Of a DNA stretch of 64,000 nt, positions 17,924-25,149 are shown piece after piece (within the stretch, counting starts at the first letter, position 1; the number at the start of each line of letters is the position of its first letter). The notes under the pieces were generated by a model that was not told the origin of the DNA, made no database searches, and saw only the letters and a program-made list of their open reading frames with translations. Position numbers and translations under genes: made by a program. The DNA comes from Nitrososphaerota archaeon (GTDB lineage Archaea; Thermoproteota; Nitrososphaeria; Nitrososphaerales; CADDZS01), in assembly GCA_021325255.1 (NCBI GenBank), contig JAJPHP010000071.1, forward strand, positions 124,001-188,000, read 5' to 3'.

Positions 17924-18376
17924 TTGAAGGGCGTTTACGTCCTGCTTCTTGAGATTCCGAAGGATTACACTAGACGCATTGGATCACTTGGAGTGATGCA
18001 ATTCAAAAAGGGAATCTACGCCTACATAGGTTCAGCACAGTCCTCCCTCTTTCCTAGGCTGGAAAGGCATTATGCGAAGAGAAGGAAGAAACATCTGCAT
18101 TGGCACATTGATTATCTGACGAGCTTCAGAATTGTGCGTATGAAAGAGGCTATCTACGCCCGAACAGATTCAAAGAAGAGCGAGTGCCTGCTGACCGAGA
18201 AGCTGTTGGCACTGCCATTTTCGAAACCCGTCCCACATTTTGGTTCTACGGATTGCAAACACGGATGCGGATCGCACCTGTTGTTAATGCTTGACTCGTC
18301 CCAGGAACAGATTGTATCTTCAATTATCGAAAACTGCAAAGAGTTGGCCCTCGAGCCTTTAGTGTATGAGCGTTGA
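17924..18376 (+). CDS. DUF123 (COG1833, Uri-type) nuclease-like protein
   Basis: A 150-residue protein, full length for DUF123. Landmarks: N-terminal GVYVLLLEIPKDYTRRIGSL, FKKGIYAYIGSAQSSLFPRL with an ERHYAKRRKKHLHWHIDYLT continuation, and the Cys-containing end DCKHGCGSHLL. The family has a GIY-YIG-like core (YVLLL...YAYIGSA) and is proposed to act on nucleic acids; in some archaea it is fused or linked to endonuclease III. TTG start at 17924. It stands alone, preceded by about 180 bp of non-coding sequence. Confidence 0.88.
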   Translation: MKGVYVLLLEIPKDYTRRIGSLGVMQFKKGIYAYIGSAQSSLFPRLERHYAKRRKKHLHWHIDYLTSFRIVRMKEAIYARTDSKKSECLLTEKLLALPFSKPVPHFGSTDCKHGCGSHLLLMLDSSQEQIVSSIIENCKELALEPLVYER

Positions 18377-18504
18377 AAATGAATGACTACGGTGAGGCAG
18401 AGTTAATGCTCCTTCGTTGTCGGCTCCACGTACTTTGAGAACAGCTACACGAAACCCGGATAGTATCTCCTTTCCGTGTGATCGTTGTTCCATAGTCCTG
18501 TGCC

Positions 18505-18524
18505 CCTCACTTTGCATAGTGAGG
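18505..18524. repeat. Perfect 7-bp hairpin
   Basis: CCTCACT (18505-18511) and AGTGAGG (18518-18524) flank a six-base loop TTGCAT. It lies midway between two same-strand genes; it could mark a transcript end or be chance. Confidence 0.4.
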
Positions 18525-18665
18525 AACTTATTCTATCACCAGTCCCAACTTAACTAGTACGAGGTCATTTGAAAGAAAGGATGCTAAGCGATTATGCCGG
18601 CAGAGAGAATGACGAAGGGCAGCAGCAATGACAAAAGCCTTTGCCCTAAATTGGCAAATGCAAGC

Positions 18666-18683
18666 ATTCTCAAATGTGAGAAT
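18666..18683. promoter_or_regulatory. Palindrome upstream of the FxLYD surface protein
   Basis: ATTCTCA, four bases, then TGAGAAT: a perfect 7+7 inverted repeat just before the TATA-like TTATTTA. The position is that of an operator or activator site. The left half (GCATTCTCAAATG) recurs at about 46149, upstream of an amidase. Confidence 0.4.
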
Positions 18684-18709
18684 CGTCGTGTTGTTATTTA
18701 GCAACGGTC

Positions 18710-19699
18710 TTGCAGCTTCCTCTGGTGAATAATTTGAACTACTCACGAAAAGCGATAGGAAGACCAGCATTAATCGGGATAGTTATTGGTGTGGTCATTG
18801 TAGCATTGATAGGAATTGGAGCAGCCGTAGCTCTCGTAGGGCAGACTAGCACGTCAACGAACACTGCAACGCAGAGCAACACGAGTACTTCGAGTATACC
18901 TGCTACTATAATCCCAACGACGAGTGCAACCACTAGTGTTTCATCATCGACTCTTAGCTCTGCTTCCACTTCTTCCCTAACCACATTTTCGAGCAGTTCA
19001 ACTGTTTCTTCCTCCTCCTCTCTGCAGAACAGTAGTAGTAGCAGCGGCAACACCGGCGGGCCCGTGATAGTCTCGCACACCGAGTACGTCGACAGCGTCC
19101 ACTTTGCGCACGTCATTGGCGAAGTAAAAAACGAAGGCCAGCAGAGCCTGACGCTAATTACGGTAACCGCCACATTCTACGACCCTCAGGGCAACGTCGT
19201 CGCGACAGCACCGGCTCCTCTAATGATGAGTATCCTAGTACCAGGACAGAGCGCTCCCTTCGAGGGATTGACCAACGAGACGGGCCTCAATATAGCACGC
19301 TACAAAGTGCAGATAACCAACTATATCCAAACTCCAGAAAAGCCGACAGTCAGCCTCACCGTACACGGCATGACTTCCCACGTGGATAGCGTGGGCTACA
19401 TGCACCTGCTCGGGGAGGTCACCAACAACGGCAACTCCGTCGCAAACCTCACTGAAGTGATTGTCACCTTCTACAACAGTACCGGAGGCGTCGTCGCCGT
19501 GGCACCTGCCGCGACTTCACCCTTCGACATACCGAGGAGCCAGTCCGGTACATTCGACGCACTGACTGATGTAAACGTAAACCAGATTGCTTCCTACTCG
19601 GTTCAAGCAGAGGCGAACACATTGATTCTTGGCGCGCCTCCATCTATGTCGGTCGCGGTCAACGGATCCGTGTCTTCTTCTTCATCCTCCTCTACCTAG
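18710..19699 (+). CDS. Surface protein with Ser/Thr stalk and two FxLYD-like domains
   Basis: A 329-residue protein. An N-terminal transmembrane anchor (about 20-45) is followed by a ~70-residue Ser/Thr stalk (about 47-122). Two tandem beta domains follow: HVIGEVKNEGQQSLTLITVT...FYDPQGNV and HLLGEVTNNGNSVANLTEVI...FYNSTGGV. These match the FxLYD pattern (GEVxNxG...VxxxFYDxxG). It is probably extracellular, tethered to the membrane. The C-terminal tail is again Ser-rich. Start: TTG 18710 is the longest; GTG 18725 fits the TATA-like TTATTTA spacing better. Ligand or partner unknown. Confidence 0.78.
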   Translation: MQLPLVNNLNYSRKAIGRPALIGIVIGVVIVALIGIGAAVALVGQTSTSTNTATQSNTSTSSIPATIIPTTSATTSVSSSTLSSASTSSLTTFSSSSTVSSSSSLQNSSSSSGNTGGPVIVSHTEYVDSVHFAHVIGEVKNEGQQSLTLITVTATFYDPQGNVVATAPAPLMMSILVPGQSAPFEGLTNETGLNIARYKVQITNYIQTPEKPTVSLTVHGMTSHVDSVGYMHLLGEVTNNGNSVANLTEVIVTFYNSTGGVVAVAPAATSPFDIPRSQSGTFDALTDVNVNQIASYSVQAEANTLILGAPPSMSVAVNGSVSSSSSSST

Positions 19700-19853
19700 T
19701 GCCCAACATAAGAGACAACAAACAGTGATTCCGATATCGCACATACGCCAGTGCAAAGCTCCAGGGAGGGAGATCCCTCAAGACAAAGATAGGGCAATCG
19801 AGATAATGGCTGATGAACGCATATCCGGAAGGTCTTTTCTCTCGGATTGCTTG

Positions 19854-20084
19854 TCAAAGAAACTGGAGAAATTCTTCGACGGTCATTCCGGAGTCGGTTA
19901 TGATTTGCCTCAGAGTTCCTTTCTTGAGAGTTTCATGTAGCGGAACCGTCAGTTTGATTATCTTATCATCTTTGATTCTTTCAAGCCTAACATGACTGCC
20001 TTTCTGCCTCACGACCCTGAAACCGGCTCTGCCAAGAGCCTTGATTACATCTCTGCCTGAAGCAACAGGTAACTTCTCGTTCAA
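19854..20084 (-). CDS. hicA: HicA-family mRNA interferase toxin
   Basis: A 76-residue protein with the HicA dsRBD-like fold: VIKALGRAGFRVVRQKGSHV with the catalytic His in GSHVRL, then PLHETLKKGTLRQIITDSGM. HicA cleaves mRNA when free of HicB. It lies 15 bp downstream of hicB on the same strand, antitoxin first, toxin second, the less common order for this family. All expected motifs are intact, so it is probably functional. Confidence 0.92.
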   Translation of the reverse strand: MNEKLPVASGRDVIKALGRAGFRVVRQKGSHVRLERIKDDKIIKLTVPLHETLKKGTLRQIITDSGMTVEEFLQFL

Positions 20085-20099
20085 AGCAGAGAGAGTGCC

Positions 20100-20297
20100 C
20101 TACACTGTCACTTCTGCGATTTGTTCTTCATCTTTCGTCTGCTTAACATCCGCCTCAAGGTAAAGCTCGATGGCCTCCTTTATGTTGAGAAGCGCCTCTT
20201 CCTTGGTGTCACCCTCGCTGATACAACCGGGCAACGAAGGAACTATGACTGTGTACCCGCCCTCTTCTTGCGGCTGAAGAACGACTTTGACTTTCAC
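20100..20297 (-). CDS. hicB: HicB-family antitoxin
   Basis: A 65-residue HicB: EEGGYTVIVPSLPGCISEGD followed by TKEEALLNIKEAIELYLE, the RNase-H-like partial fold of the family. No C-terminal DNA-binding domain is present, so autoregulation may depend on another factor or be absent. The GTG start at 20297 has a TATA-like box about 28 bp upstream. It pairs with the toxin gene downstream. Confidence 0.92.
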   Translation of the reverse strand: MKVKVVLQPQEEGGYTVIVPSLPGCISEGDTKEEALLNIKEAIELYLEADVKQTKDEEQIAEVTV

Positions 20298-20320
20298 GGT
20301 TCATATTTTCTTCCCTGACA

Positions 20321-20328
20321 CGTATAAG
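20321..20328 (-). promoter_or_regulatory. TATA-like box for hicBA
   Basis: On the minus strand the sequence reads CTTATACG, centred about 28 bp before the hicB GTG. The spacing implies a leaderless hicBA transcript. Confidence 0.45.
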
Positions 20329-20456
20329 ATTGTTGTCGAATGTGGGTTCTTGAGTTCATGCGAAGTAAGCCACCGTTTGATCATCGCCTAATAAGTACTC
20401 TTGCGAATGTGCAGAATTCCATTTAAGCGCATGCCGTGACCTTTCGCGCGTCGCTT

Positions 20457-21158
20457 TCACAGTGCCACGTTGAGAATGCGAGAGGACGAAGGTAGCACTT
20501 CGAGTACCTGCCGAGGATCAGTCAGCTTTACAGCTCCGTATTCGAGCATCTTGCCCGGCCATCTCAACGAGGCGTCGTTGAATATGTCTTCCCAGATGAA
20601 CAGCGGCCGACCGAGCCTGAGAGCCTCCCAACCCTGGTGAAGGGAGCCGCTTGATTCTCCCGCCTCCACGATGATCGAGGCGTCAGAGATCAACGCCATG
20701 GTTCTGTTCCGGATGACGAAATTCCTTGGCTGAACAGGAGAGCCAATTGGAAATTGAGACATCGCCCAGTGCTTATCCATGATTATCTCCTGAAGTTTAG
20801 CGTTCTTCGCCGGGTATGTTTTATTCAGTGGTGTCCCGAGGACCGCAGCTGTAGATCCACCTTCCTCGATTGCAGAAGTGTGTGCAGCAGTATCGATGCC
20901 TTCAGCTAGGCCGCTGACAATCAAGACGTTTTCTTTTACGAGGAACGATGCGATGTCTTCCGCGGCCCTTATTCCTCGATCGGAGGCCTTTCGCGAGCCG
21001 ACAATTGCCGTCCGTGGTCCTGTCAGCGGAACGCCTCTGGTGCTTGCTAGATACAGCTCCTTTGGCGCATATTTTTGCTCGACGTCGTTGAGAGGTCTGC
21101 CAAGCAATTCTTCAGGGGACAAAACCAAAACTTTTCTTCGAAACGGCATCTGCTGCAT
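20457..21158 (-). CDS. dprA: DprA/Smf-family DNA-processing protein
   Basis: A 233-residue Rossmann-fold protein with the DprA hallmark motifs AIVGSRKASDRG, VSGLAEGIDTAAHTSAIEEG and VLGTPLNKTYPAKNAKL, then NFVIRNRTMALISDASIIVE and SGSLHQGWEALRLGRPLF. DprA binds single-stranded DNA and loads RecA in natural transformation; related proteins also occur in defence contexts. Archaeal copies are uncommon and their role is unclear. It lacks the C-terminal winged helix and N-terminal SAM domains of many bacterial forms. A Shine-Dalgarno-like AAGGGGG precedes the ATG at 21158. No competence genes are visible nearby. Confidence 0.88.
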   Translation of the reverse strand: MQQMPFRRKVLVLSPEELLGRPLNDVEQKYAPKELYLASTRGVPLTGPRTAIVGSRKASDRGIRAAEDIASFLVKENVLIVSGLAEGIDTAAHTSAIEEGGSTAAVLGTPLNKTYPAKNAKLQEIIMDKHWAMSQFPIGSPVQPRNFVIRNRTMALISDASIIVEAGESSGSLHQGWEALRLGRPLFIWEDIFNDASLRWPGKMLEYGAVKLTDPRQVLEVLPSSSRILNVAL

Positions 21159-21167
21159 ATACCCCCT

Positions 21168-21420
21168 TCACGCTCTAAAGGTACCTAATATGAATATCAG
21201 TCTTTTTGATGAAAATGAGTTCATGATAGAACTATCATCGTTAGTACTAAACTGTCTTGCCAAGGTGGTCTTCCTGTGGCAATGATCTACTTCTTTGCGT
21301 AGAAACTTTGAGGCGTAAGCGAGGCAGGCGCGAATGTCTTCACGTTTGAGGGTGGAATATTCGCGCAATACGTCTTCCTCTGTACAAGGAACTGAAGAAT
21401 CGTCTCAGTGAAAAGGGTCT
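21168..21420 (-). pseudogene. DUF433 antitoxin-like gene remnant
   Basis: The minus strand around 21285-21380 reads EDVLREYSTLKREDIRACLA followed by YASKFLRKEV, the C-terminal helix-turn-helix part of DUF433 proteins. The preceding piece, ETILQFLVQ (about 21374-21406), is in a different frame and matches the segment just before it in the family. A frameshift between the two, plus the lack of a recognisable N-terminal GTRIPV-like motif, mark it as a relic. DUF433 proteins act as antitoxins beside DUF5615 PIN-like toxins; no intact partner is seen here. Confidence 0.6.
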
Positions 21421-21541
21421 GAACATCTGGTACTTGACGCACAAGGCAGAAATTCAATGAGACTTTGCGCCATCCAAAGATTGGGGAATATGGATCCGGC
21501 TTACACTATAAATAATAGCAAAAGTAGGCCTACTTTTCGGA

Positions 21542-21880
21542 ATGTTCTGCGGCAAGTGCGGATACGCCCTACCGAATGACGCCGACTTTTGTCCTAATTG
21601 TGGGCACCACATCCCAAAATCAGCTGCAACAAATGTACACTACCTAGCTCACGGAGTCATTGTAACGAATGCCAATCTTTCGCTGGATAACCCCCTCAAG
21701 GAAGGACTCGTACTAGACAGGGGTGAATCGATAAAGGCGCACTCTTCCGATTTGAAAGATGTACCAAAGCCCGGTCCTCCTCAAACTCACCATCAATGGA
21801 TTCGTGCCACTGATGGCTGGAAAGAAAGTGACGTAAAGAAAGCGGGCCCTGCGAGATCGTCTCAAACAAAACATTACTGA
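21542..21880 (+). CDS. Small zinc-ribbon protein
   Basis: A 112-residue protein. The N-terminal zinc ribbon is complete (MFCGKCGYALPNDADFCPNC, with C3, C6, C17, C20). The rest is polar with no membrane segment and includes KPGPPQTHHQWIRATDGW. I do not recognise the C-terminal part. The coding 3' end lies inside copy B of the duplicated segment (21795-21960). ATG start at 21542. Function unknown; the ribbon may bind a nucleic acid or protein. Confidence 0.65.
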   Translation: MFCGKCGYALPNDADFCPNCGHHIPKSAATNVHYLAHGVIVTNANLSLDNPLKEGLVLDRGESIKAHSSDLKDVPKPGPPQTHHQWIRATDGWKESDVKKAGPARSSQTKHY

Positions 21881-21960
21881 GATTAGTGAATGTCGGGCGG
21901 GATGCAGAGACAAACATCTTGCACTAACCGTCGACTTTTTCCCATAGCAGCTCTGCGACC
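21795..21960 (+). repeat. Copy B of a duplicated ~160-bp segment
   Basis: Diverged partner of 15340-15505. The similarity runs through the end of the zinc-ribbon ORF and about 80 bp beyond its stop, so it is not just a shared protein domain. It ends close to the 3' end of the convergent VapC gene. Confidence 0.6.
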
Positions 21961-21963
21961 TTT

Positions 21964-22404
21964 TTAAATCACGGGATCGCTGAAACTGAGCTCCTTGCCC
22001 GAAGCGGCGACCTTACCCAGTTCGAGAATCTGGCGGTCGTGGGTGTACATCCTCATAACGTTGTTGGACAAATAGTTTGACAATATCAGCGAGTCTCGCC
22101 CACCGAGTTCATACTTGTTCGCAAGGTAGATTGCGTTCCGGCTGATCGACTTTGTCTGATTGAGGAAAGCCACGTACTTTTGTCTCATCAACGCGACCAG
22201 TCGGCTGCTCACATCCTCCCTGAGCCACTTCTGTCTGTAGACTAAGGTGTGATAGGTCTCATGGATCACAGTAGGATTAATCGCAACCCTGGACCCCGAA
22301 GACAGCCCCTTCAAAATCAGTCTGGCTTTCTTGTGCTCCGAGAAGGCCGGATCAAGCGCGTAGCATAAGACATTGGTGTCGATGCCTGAGAGATTTGAAG
22401 ACAT
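21964..22404 (-). CDS. vapC: PIN-domain toxin, VapC family
   Basis: A ~146-residue PIN nuclease. Acidic active-site residues are in GIDTNVLCYALD (first Asp), VIHETYHTL (Glu), LGGRDSLILSNYL (third acid) and YTHDRQIL (fourth). VapC toxins cleave tRNA or rRNA. I choose the ATG at 22404 (MSSNLSGIDTN), 18 nt after the antitoxin stop; an upstream in-frame start at 22434 would overlap the antitoxin. It forms a pair with the AbrB-type protein upstream. Confidence 0.88.
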   Translation of the reverse strand: MSSNLSGIDTNVLCYALDPAFSEHKKARLILKGLSSGSRVAINPTVIHETYHTLVYRQKWLREDVSSRLVALMRQKYVAFLNQTKSISRNAIYLANKYELGGRDSLILSNYLSNNVMRMYTHDRQILELGKVAASGKELSFSDPVI

Positions 22405-22421
22405 TATTAGGAACGACCAAC

Positions 22422-22718
22422 TCACTCGCTCCAAATAGACTTCATCTCGCCGGGGCTAGGGTTTTCCGGCTTGCCGGTCCGCCTCGGCTCCTTGTCCAAA
22501 AGTTGTGAGAAGTCACGCGCTTCACTTCGTTTTCTCCGGACTTTTGCAGAACTCTTCGATGCCCGGGAGAGCAGGACCTTCTCCCTTCCAACCGGAGTAA
22601 TCTCTACTGTGTCTCCAACCATTTCGCGAAATTCACGTGGAAGGCTCACCCTTCCCTTCGAATCCACCTTCACAAGGCTCACCCTTTTTCCACATCCCAC
22701 TAACAATGGGTGGGACAA
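22422..22718 (-). CDS. vapB: AbrB/SpoVT-type antitoxin, VapB
   Basis: A ~98-residue protein. The swapped-hairpin AbrB domain is VSLVKVDSKGRVSLPREFRE followed by MVGDTVEITPVGREKVLLS. The basic, polar C-terminus (RRKRSEARDFSQLLDKEP) is the likely VapC-binding tail. The TTG at 22718 lies only ~8 bp from a TATA-like GGTTAAAATCC, so GTG 22697 is a better start for a leaderless transcript. A perfect palindrome overlaps this start region and could be the autoregulatory operator. Confidence 0.85.
   Translation of the reverse strand: MSHPLLVGCGKRVSLVKVDSKGRVSLPREFREMVGDTVEITPVGREKVLLSRASKSSAKVRRKRSEARDFSQLLDKEPRRTGKPENPSPGEMKSIWSE
22695..22715. promoter_or_regulatory. Palindromic operator candidate for vapBC
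   Basis: TCCCAC (22695-22700), nine bases, GTGGGA (22710-22715). The site lies over the probable transcription start of vapB and 10-20 bp from its TATA-like sequence, as expected for a VapBC autoregulatory operator. Confidence 0.5.
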
Positions 22719-22744
22719 GGATTTTAACCTAACTGTAGAACGGC

Positions 22745-22763
22745 CACCTCGACAGGCGAGGTG
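22745..22763. repeat. Perfect 7-bp GC-rich hairpin upstream of vapB
   Basis: CACCTCG and CGAGGTG flank a five-base loop ACAGG. It sits just upstream of the vapB TATA-like element, so it may bind a regulator or end transcription from the other side. Confidence 0.4.
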
Positions 22764-22919
22764 CTCCGACTACAGGTATACCTCTTGTTGAGGATATAGA
22801 AGATTCACTATCGTAGCACAAGACCCCATTCTCAATGAACTTTTCATTGTATCGCGCAGGTCGAAGTTCAAGACCAGCGAAAGTGACGCAAAAGGAAGAG
22901 AGGGAGTTCGTGGACGATC

Positions 22920-23354
22920 TTAAAGTATGGACGCAGAAGATGCAGTCTCGACTTTTTCCTGCCGTGCGGCTTTCCCGAGTCGGGCGTCATCAGTAACGAG
23001 CACGAGCTCGCTCCTCTTCGCGGCGTACAGGTAGGACGCATCGTAAAATGTCAACCGACTCACGCTGGCCATCTGCAGGATTTGCAGCCCGTCGCTCTCA
23101 ACTAGATTCAAAATATTCAGCCGACCAAAAAGCTCGAGCGAAACCTCCAGCAAGGAGCCCGCCTGATCGCGGGACAACCTCCCAAGCAGACGGTGCAGTC
23201 TCCAGATAGAGTTACCTATCTCGTAAAAGGTCAAGACTATGCCAGACCCTCCTGAGATTGCCTCTGTCGCCTTGGACCCTCCATTGATAGCTAAATTGAC
23301 GAGCGAGCTTGCGTCGAAAATTCCCTTCACTTTCAGCTTCCCTGTTGAAATCAA
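22920..23354 (-). CDS. vapC: PIN-domain toxin, VapC family (second pair)
   Basis: A 144-residue PIN protein: GIFDASSLVNLAINGG (first Asp), VLTFYEIGNSIWR (Glu), LTFYDASYLYAAKRSELVLV (third Asp) and TDDARLGKAA (fourth acid). All active-site positions are filled. It lies 27 bp downstream of a ribbon-helix-helix antitoxin gene. Predicted ribonuclease toxin, unrelated in sequence to the neighbouring VapC at 21964. Confidence 0.88.
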   Translation of the reverse strand: MISTGKLKVKGIFDASSLVNLAINGGSKATEAISGGSGIVLTFYEIGNSIWRLHRLLGRLSRDQAGSLLEVSLELFGRLNILNLVESDGLQILQMASVSRLTFYDASYLYAAKRSELVLVTDDARLGKAARQEKVETASSASIL

Positions 23355-23381
23355 AGTACCGGACTAGTATGTTTCCAAACG

Positions 23382-23609
23382 TTACCTTTCTTCGCGTGAA
23401 CTCCTTACAGCTTTCACGACATCCTTGGTAGTTACCTTGCCGGAGAGAGATCGATGCACCGCGTCGAGCTTGACTTTGAGTTCCTCCCGCTCGCGGCGGT
23501 CGAGCTCCTCCTCGAGCGCATTTCTAACCACGGCGCTGATGTCCACGCGCTTCTCCCTCAACCTCTCGCGCAGCTGTTTGGGAATCTTGGCTGAAACCGT
23601 CGTTGACAA
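23382..23609 (-). CDS. vapB: Ribbon-helix-helix antitoxin, VapB (second pair)
   Basis: A 75-residue protein. The N-terminal beta strand and helices STTVSAKIPKQLRERLREKR then VDISAVVRNALEEELDRRE give a ribbon-helix-helix domain. The charged C-terminal tail (KVTTKDVVKAVRSSREER) should bind the toxin. TTG start at 23609. It precedes vapC on the same strand, the normal operon order. Confidence 0.85.
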   Translation of the reverse strand: MSTTVSAKIPKQLRERLREKRVDISAVVRNALEEELDRREREELKVKLDAVHRSLSGKVTTKDVVKAVRSSREER

Positions 23610-23751
23610 ACTGCAGTCCCATGAGAAACCAGGCGTTATTACAAATAAGTATTACTCATTGGTATTACCAGCATGCGGCCAATCTTCGAGGCCTACGACT
23701 AAAATCCAAGGAGATGGCGCTCGAGAAAAAATTCTTGGATTCGTCGCGTGG

Positions 23752-24633
23752 TCACGGTACTAATTTTTTGACTTCATCGACGTTCTTCCCAATCCAGTCA
23801 TCCATGAGCTTCCTGCCTACCTCGTAATCGGCAACTATCTCCCTATCCTTCTCAACGAACTCCCTCGCCCTTGCGACGAGCTCCGGGTGCCTCCTCCTGA
23901 GGTTCTCGTACCTGCTCCCGCCTATTTCCGGCAGGACGTAGAACCCGAGCCCCATGATTGCCGGATTCCGCCTGAGGGCCTGAATAGGATCCTCCCTGGC
24001 AACTTCGTTAATCTCCAGCAACTTTCTCTCATCGAGAAGCCCAAGATAGAGCCCCACGGAGTGCTCGCCGTCGTCGGCATGCGTTATTACGAGCCTCCTG
24101 CGAAACTTTTCCGAGTAAACGGACGGGCTTCCCGGGAAGGGCGGGAAGTAGTGAAAGGGAACGCCTAACTTCTCTGTAAGATATTTGGTGTACTCTGAGA
24201 GAAAATTATTGCCTCCGTGGCCGCTAACCAAGAGGACATGTATGGGGTCGTTCCCCAGCTCCTTCTGAACTTTGATTACGTATCGCATGTCATGTAAAAT
24301 TCTATCCACAAGCTCCTCCTTCGGCATGTAGCTTGGATTCCAGTCGAGCGCGACCGGCCCGGCCCTGTCGCTCGAGTACGGCAGGTGACCCGCGTAGGTC
24401 AGCCCAAGCCTCATCGCCGTCGAGCTCGCGGCGAAGATTGCCATATAGTCGTCGATGTTAGAGGGCAGGGCGCTCCCATGGCTTTCATTCCGCGCGCCGA
24501 TTGAGAAGACGATCAGCCGTCTGCATCTCCTGTCGAACGGATCGCTCTCCATTTGACTGTCAGCGCTCAGCAATCCAGCGCCGCCGGATCCGCTCGTCGA
24601 AACTTCAGCTCTATTCTGAGCCAAGACCATCAC
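23752..24633 (-). CDS. Creatininase-family amidohydrolase
   Basis: A 293-residue protein of the creatininase family, which includes creatinine amidohydrolase, mycofactocin MftE and the archaeal formylamide hydrolase ArfB. Metal-site candidates are E50, H52 and D61 (NESHGSALPSNID), the His in VSGHGGNNF and the Glu in HADDGEHS. The last motif differs from the more usual HAGxxET seen in the window's other copy at 55608. ArfB (flavin and F420 synthesis) is a plausible role for a lone archaeal copy; creatinine hydrolysis is not shown. GGAGGAG lies just before the tandem ATG start. Divergent from the HhH-like gene at 24707. Confidence 0.85.
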   Translation of the reverse strand: MMVLAQNRAEVSTSGSGGAGLLSADSQMESDPFDRRCRRLIVFSIGARNESHGSALPSNIDDYMAIFAASSTAMRLGLTYAGHLPYSSDRAGPVALDWNPSYMPKEELVDRILHDMRYVIKVQKELGNDPIHVLLVSGHGGNNFLSEYTKYLTEKLGVPFHYFPPFPGSPSVYSEKFRRRLVITHADDGEHSVGLYLGLLDERKLLEINEVAREDPIQALRRNPAIMGLGFYVLPEIGGSRYENLRRRHPELVARAREFVEKDREIVADYEVGRKLMDDWIGKNVDEVKKLVP

Positions 24634-24672
24634 TCCTCCAAAGCAAGAGGATGATCTATGCGAGTTTGATGA

Positions 24673-24680
24673 CTTATAGG
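24673..24680 (+). promoter_or_regulatory. TATA-like box before the HhH-like small gene
   Basis: CTTATAGG is centred about 30 bp before the ATG at 24707, and lies in the divergent spacer shared with the creatininase-family gene. Confidence 0.4.
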
Positions 24681-24706
24681 ATAGCTTGCTCCTCTTCTAT
24701 CTTTGT

Positions 24707-24966
24707 ATGCAAAAGAAACACGAGCCTGCGCACTCCTTCAGGGACGCGTTCGACACCGGAGGAAGAGAGGCCGCCGAGATAGCCGTGTAGATATCAAGGG
24801 ACAGAAGAAAAAGGAAGTTCGGTCCGGCCGTAGGAAACCATCTGAGCAAACGCGATCAGAAAACCCATCTGGGAGCTTGAAAGGCATTGGCGAGAAGACG
24901 AAGAAAAAGTTGAGGCTTGCCGATTCGACGGAGCTTCTGCGCTGCGGGAGAAAAGAAGATGACTGA
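24707..24966 (+). pseudogene. Small helix-hairpin-helix-like gene, probably frameshifted
   Basis: From ATG 24707 the frame reads MQKKHEPAHSFRDAFDTGGR then EAAEIAV and stops at TAG. The neighbouring frame continues without a break as VDIKGQKKKEVRSGRRKPSE to SGSLKGIGEKTKKKLRLADS and TELLR, ending at 24966. LKGIGEKTKKKLRLA is a helix-hairpin-helix DNA-binding motif. One shifted base near 24788 would join both into an ~85-residue basic DNA-binding protein. The TATA-like box supports the ATG. Alternatively the TTG at 24703 starts an 87-residue protein in the second frame. Confidence 0.4.
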
Positions 24967-25096
24967 GTGCGCCCTAGTTGCCGATCTGGATTTCATAATA
25001 TCAGGGGATCAGCACCTGCTAGCCGTTCGGAAACTTGGAAGAACGGAGATAGTGAGTGCAACAGATTTTCTTATGAGAGAAGCTCGAGGAATATAG
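24959..25096 (+). pseudogene. C-terminal fragment of a PIN-domain toxin
   Basis: A 45-codon ORF reads ECALVADLDFIISGDQHLLA then VRKLGRTEIVSATDFLM. It matches the last third of COG1569-type PIN toxins (pattern ECALxAxxDxIVSGDxHLL...IVxPxxFL), including the acidic SGD. The N-terminal two thirds with the other active-site acids are missing, so this is a relic of another toxin-antitoxin pair. Confidence 0.6.
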
Positions 25097-25149
25097 TTAG
25101 TTTCTTTGAGTATATCAAATAGTGAACTGGCAATTAAGAAAGATGGAAT

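Larger units (their letters stand above)
18377..18709. other. Intergenic region with two inverted repeats
   Basis: No gene is seen. It contains the hairpin at 18505-18524, the palindrome at 18666-18683 and a TATA-like TTATTTA at about 18693-18699 before the next gene. Confidence 0.5.

Noticed and set aside
22833..22964. Plus-strand ORF starting MNFSLYRAGRSSRPA
   Set aside because: Its second half overlaps the intact VapC gene on the other strand and it matches nothing recognisable.
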